Assembly (NCBI GenBank): GCA_023436385.1
Contig: JAEZJH010000242.1
Location: 1-6,627, forward strand
From: Pseudomonadota bacterium
GTDB lineage: Bacteria; Myxococcota; Myxococcia; Myxococcales; Vulgatibacteraceae
Length of the DNA: 6,627 nucleotides
Direction: 5' to 3'
Shown here: in pieces, positions 5,477-6,627 of the stretch
How the letters are laid out: each line of letters starts with the position of its first letter
Position numbering within the stretch: position 1 is the stretch's first letter
Made by a program: the position numbers and the translations under genes
Notes under the pieces: model-generated
What the model was told of the DNA's origin: nothing
The model's database searches: none
The model's input: the letters and a program-made list of their open reading frames with translations, nothing else

Positions 5477-6627
5477 ATGCCAAGGAGTGCGGGCGGTCCG
5501 CCAGCCGCCGCGCGACGTACGTCGCTCGGTGTGATGACGCTGGCCATCATGAACATCACGGCGGTGGTGAGCCTCCGCGGCCTCGCGTCCGAGGCGAATT
5601 ATGGCCTGACCGTTGTCTTCTATTACACCTTTGCCGCCGCTTGCTTCCTGATTCCGGTCGCCCTCGTCGCCGCGGAGATGGCGACGGGATGGCCGGAGAA
5701 GGGCGGTGTCTTCCGCTGGGTGGGCGAGGCCTTTGGTCCGCGGTGGGGCTTCCTGGCGATCTTCCTGGTGTGGGTCGAATCCACCATCTGGTTCCCCACG
5801 GTACTCACGTTCGGTGCCGTGGCCCTGGCGTTCATGCGGCCGAACCAGACGCTCGACGAGGCGCTCGCAGGCAACAAACTCTATACGATCCTGGTGGTCC
5901 TCGCGCTGTACTGGGCCGCCACGCTCGCCAGTCTCCGCGGGATCAAGGCGTCCTCGACCATCTCCAAATGGGGAGGCCTCGTGGGCACGATCATCCCGGC
6001 GGCCCTGATCATCGCGCTCGGCCTCACCTACCTGCTCCAGGGGCGCCCGCTGCAGATGGAGGTCGGCTGGGACAAGGTGCTGCCGGACTTCTCGCAGTCC
6101 GGCAACCTCGTGCTCGCCGCCGGGATCTTCCTCTTCTACGCGGGCATGGAGATGAACGCCGTTCACGTGACGGAGACGGACAATCCGCGTAGGACCTACC
6201 CCCTCGCGCTCCTCATCGCCTCGCTCGCGACGGTCGTGATCTTCGTCCTCGGGACACTCGCGATCGGCTTCATCATCCCCAAGACCCACATCAACCTGAC
6301 GCAGAGCCTGCTGGTCGCGTACGACGATTTCTTCCGTACCTTCGGGATGAGCTGGCTGGCGCCGGTGGTGGCGATCGCGCTCTTCCTCGGCGTACTCGGC
6401 GGCGTGACGGTCTGGGTCGCGGGGCCCTCCTCCGCGCTCGGCCAGGTCGGCAGGGCCGGCTATCTCCCTCCCTTCTTCCAGCGGCAGAACAAGCACGGTG
6501 TCTCCAGCCACATCCTTATCGTGCAGGGGCTGATCGTGACCTTCCTCTGCCTGTCGTTCGTGATCCTGCCGTCGGTGCAGGCGGCGTATCAGATCCTCTC
6601 CCAGCTCACCGTCACCCTGTACCTCGT
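5477..6627 (+). CDS. GadC-like amino acid antiporter of the glutamate:GABA antiporter family (3' truncated by window edge)
   Basis: The first 383 residues of an APC-superfamily inner-membrane transporter in the glutamate:GABA antiporter family. E. coli GadC is 511 residues, so about three quarters is visible and any C-terminal plug lies outside the window. Matches to GadC in order are AAEMATGWPEKGGVFRWV (65-82), GPRWGF (87-92), PDFSQSGNLVL (203-213), YAGMEMNAVHVTETDNPRR (221-239), YPLALL (241-246), a VIP.(N/K)..INL-type segment (IIPKTHINL, 266-274), LGVLGGVTVWVAGPS (304-318) and the start of the LTV..Y helix at the edge. Of GadC residues at the transport path, E218 and Y378 are kept as E225 and Y382, but Y30 aligns with V31 and E304 with G309. 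The first helix reads AVVSLRGLASEANYG, typical of a non-GadC branch. The substrate is therefore open, and no glutamate decarboxylase gene is visible. It is divergent from the porin. AGGGGG 6 nt upstream supports the start. Confidence 0.9.
   Translation, partial: MPRSAGGPPAAARRTSLGVMTLAIMNITAVVSLRGLASEANYGLTVVFYYTFAAACFLIPVALVAAEMATGWPEKGGVFRWVGEAFGPRWGFLAIFLVWVESTIWFPTVLTFGAVALAFMRPNQTLDEALAGNKLYTILVVLALYWAATLASLRGIKASSTISKWGGLVGTIIPAALIIALGLTYLLQGRPLQMEVGWDKVLPDFSQSGNLVLAAGIFLFYAGMEMNAVHVTETDNPRRTYPLALLIASLATVVIFVLGTLAIGFIIPKTHINLTQSLLVAYDDFFRTFGMSWLAPVVAIALFLGVLGGVTVWVAGPSSALGQVGRAGYLPPFFQRQNKHGVSSHILIVQGLIVTFLCLSFVILPSVQAAYQILSQLTVTLYL

Noticed and set aside
5297..6511. Antisense frame of 404 codons opposite the GadC-like permease
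   Set aside because: It is a mirror of the permease: highly charged, no motif. The plus-strand frame matches the GadC family from end to end.

Overview
The window holds four protein-coding genes, two of them cut by its edges, from a high-GC Gram-negative bacterium. Gram-negative status follows from an RND-type efflux pump and an outer-membrane porin with a signal peptide. The long open antisense frames also fit a high-GC genome. The sequence does not fix a genus or phylum. No rRNA, tRNA, CRISPR array or intact insertion sequence was found.

Layout. (1) Positions 1-2397 (+): the C-terminal 798 residues of a CusA-type copper/silver RND efflux pump whose start lies left of the window, followed 8 bp later by a very strong GC hairpin (2406-2437), a likely terminator. 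(2) Positions 2398-2707: a 310-bp gap. Its middle (about 2483-2590) is lower in GC than its flanks, contains three successive stem-loops, and resembles the 5' end of a group II intron, possibly a decayed remnant. A weak promoter and a good ribosome binding site lie at its right end. (3) Positions 2708-4024 (+): a complete 12-helix APC-superfamily amino acid permease of 438 residues. (4) Positions 5293-4028 (-): a complete 421-residue DcaP-like outer-membrane porin, convergent with the permease with only 3 bp between stop codons. (5) Positions 5294-5476: a 183-bp divergent control region with a dyad of about 50 bp, a 12-bp palindrome and a run of ten G just upstream of a TATAT box. (6) Positions 5477-6627 (+): the first 383 residues of a second APC permease, of the glutamate:GABA antiporter (GadC-like) family, running off the right edge.

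How they fit together. The pump on the left belongs to a metal-resistance unit that seems to end at the hairpin. The right two thirds look like a transport locus: a DcaP-type porin, a family linked to uptake of dicarboxylates and other small anions across the outer membrane, sits between two inner-membrane amino acid transporters. Joint action on amino or organic acids is an inference from position only. No enzyme in the window fixes the substrate. I see no clearly new system. The points most worth following are the altered methionine relay in the CusA protein, the intron-like island, the G10 tract in the divergent control region, and the changed substrate-site residues in the GadC-like protein.
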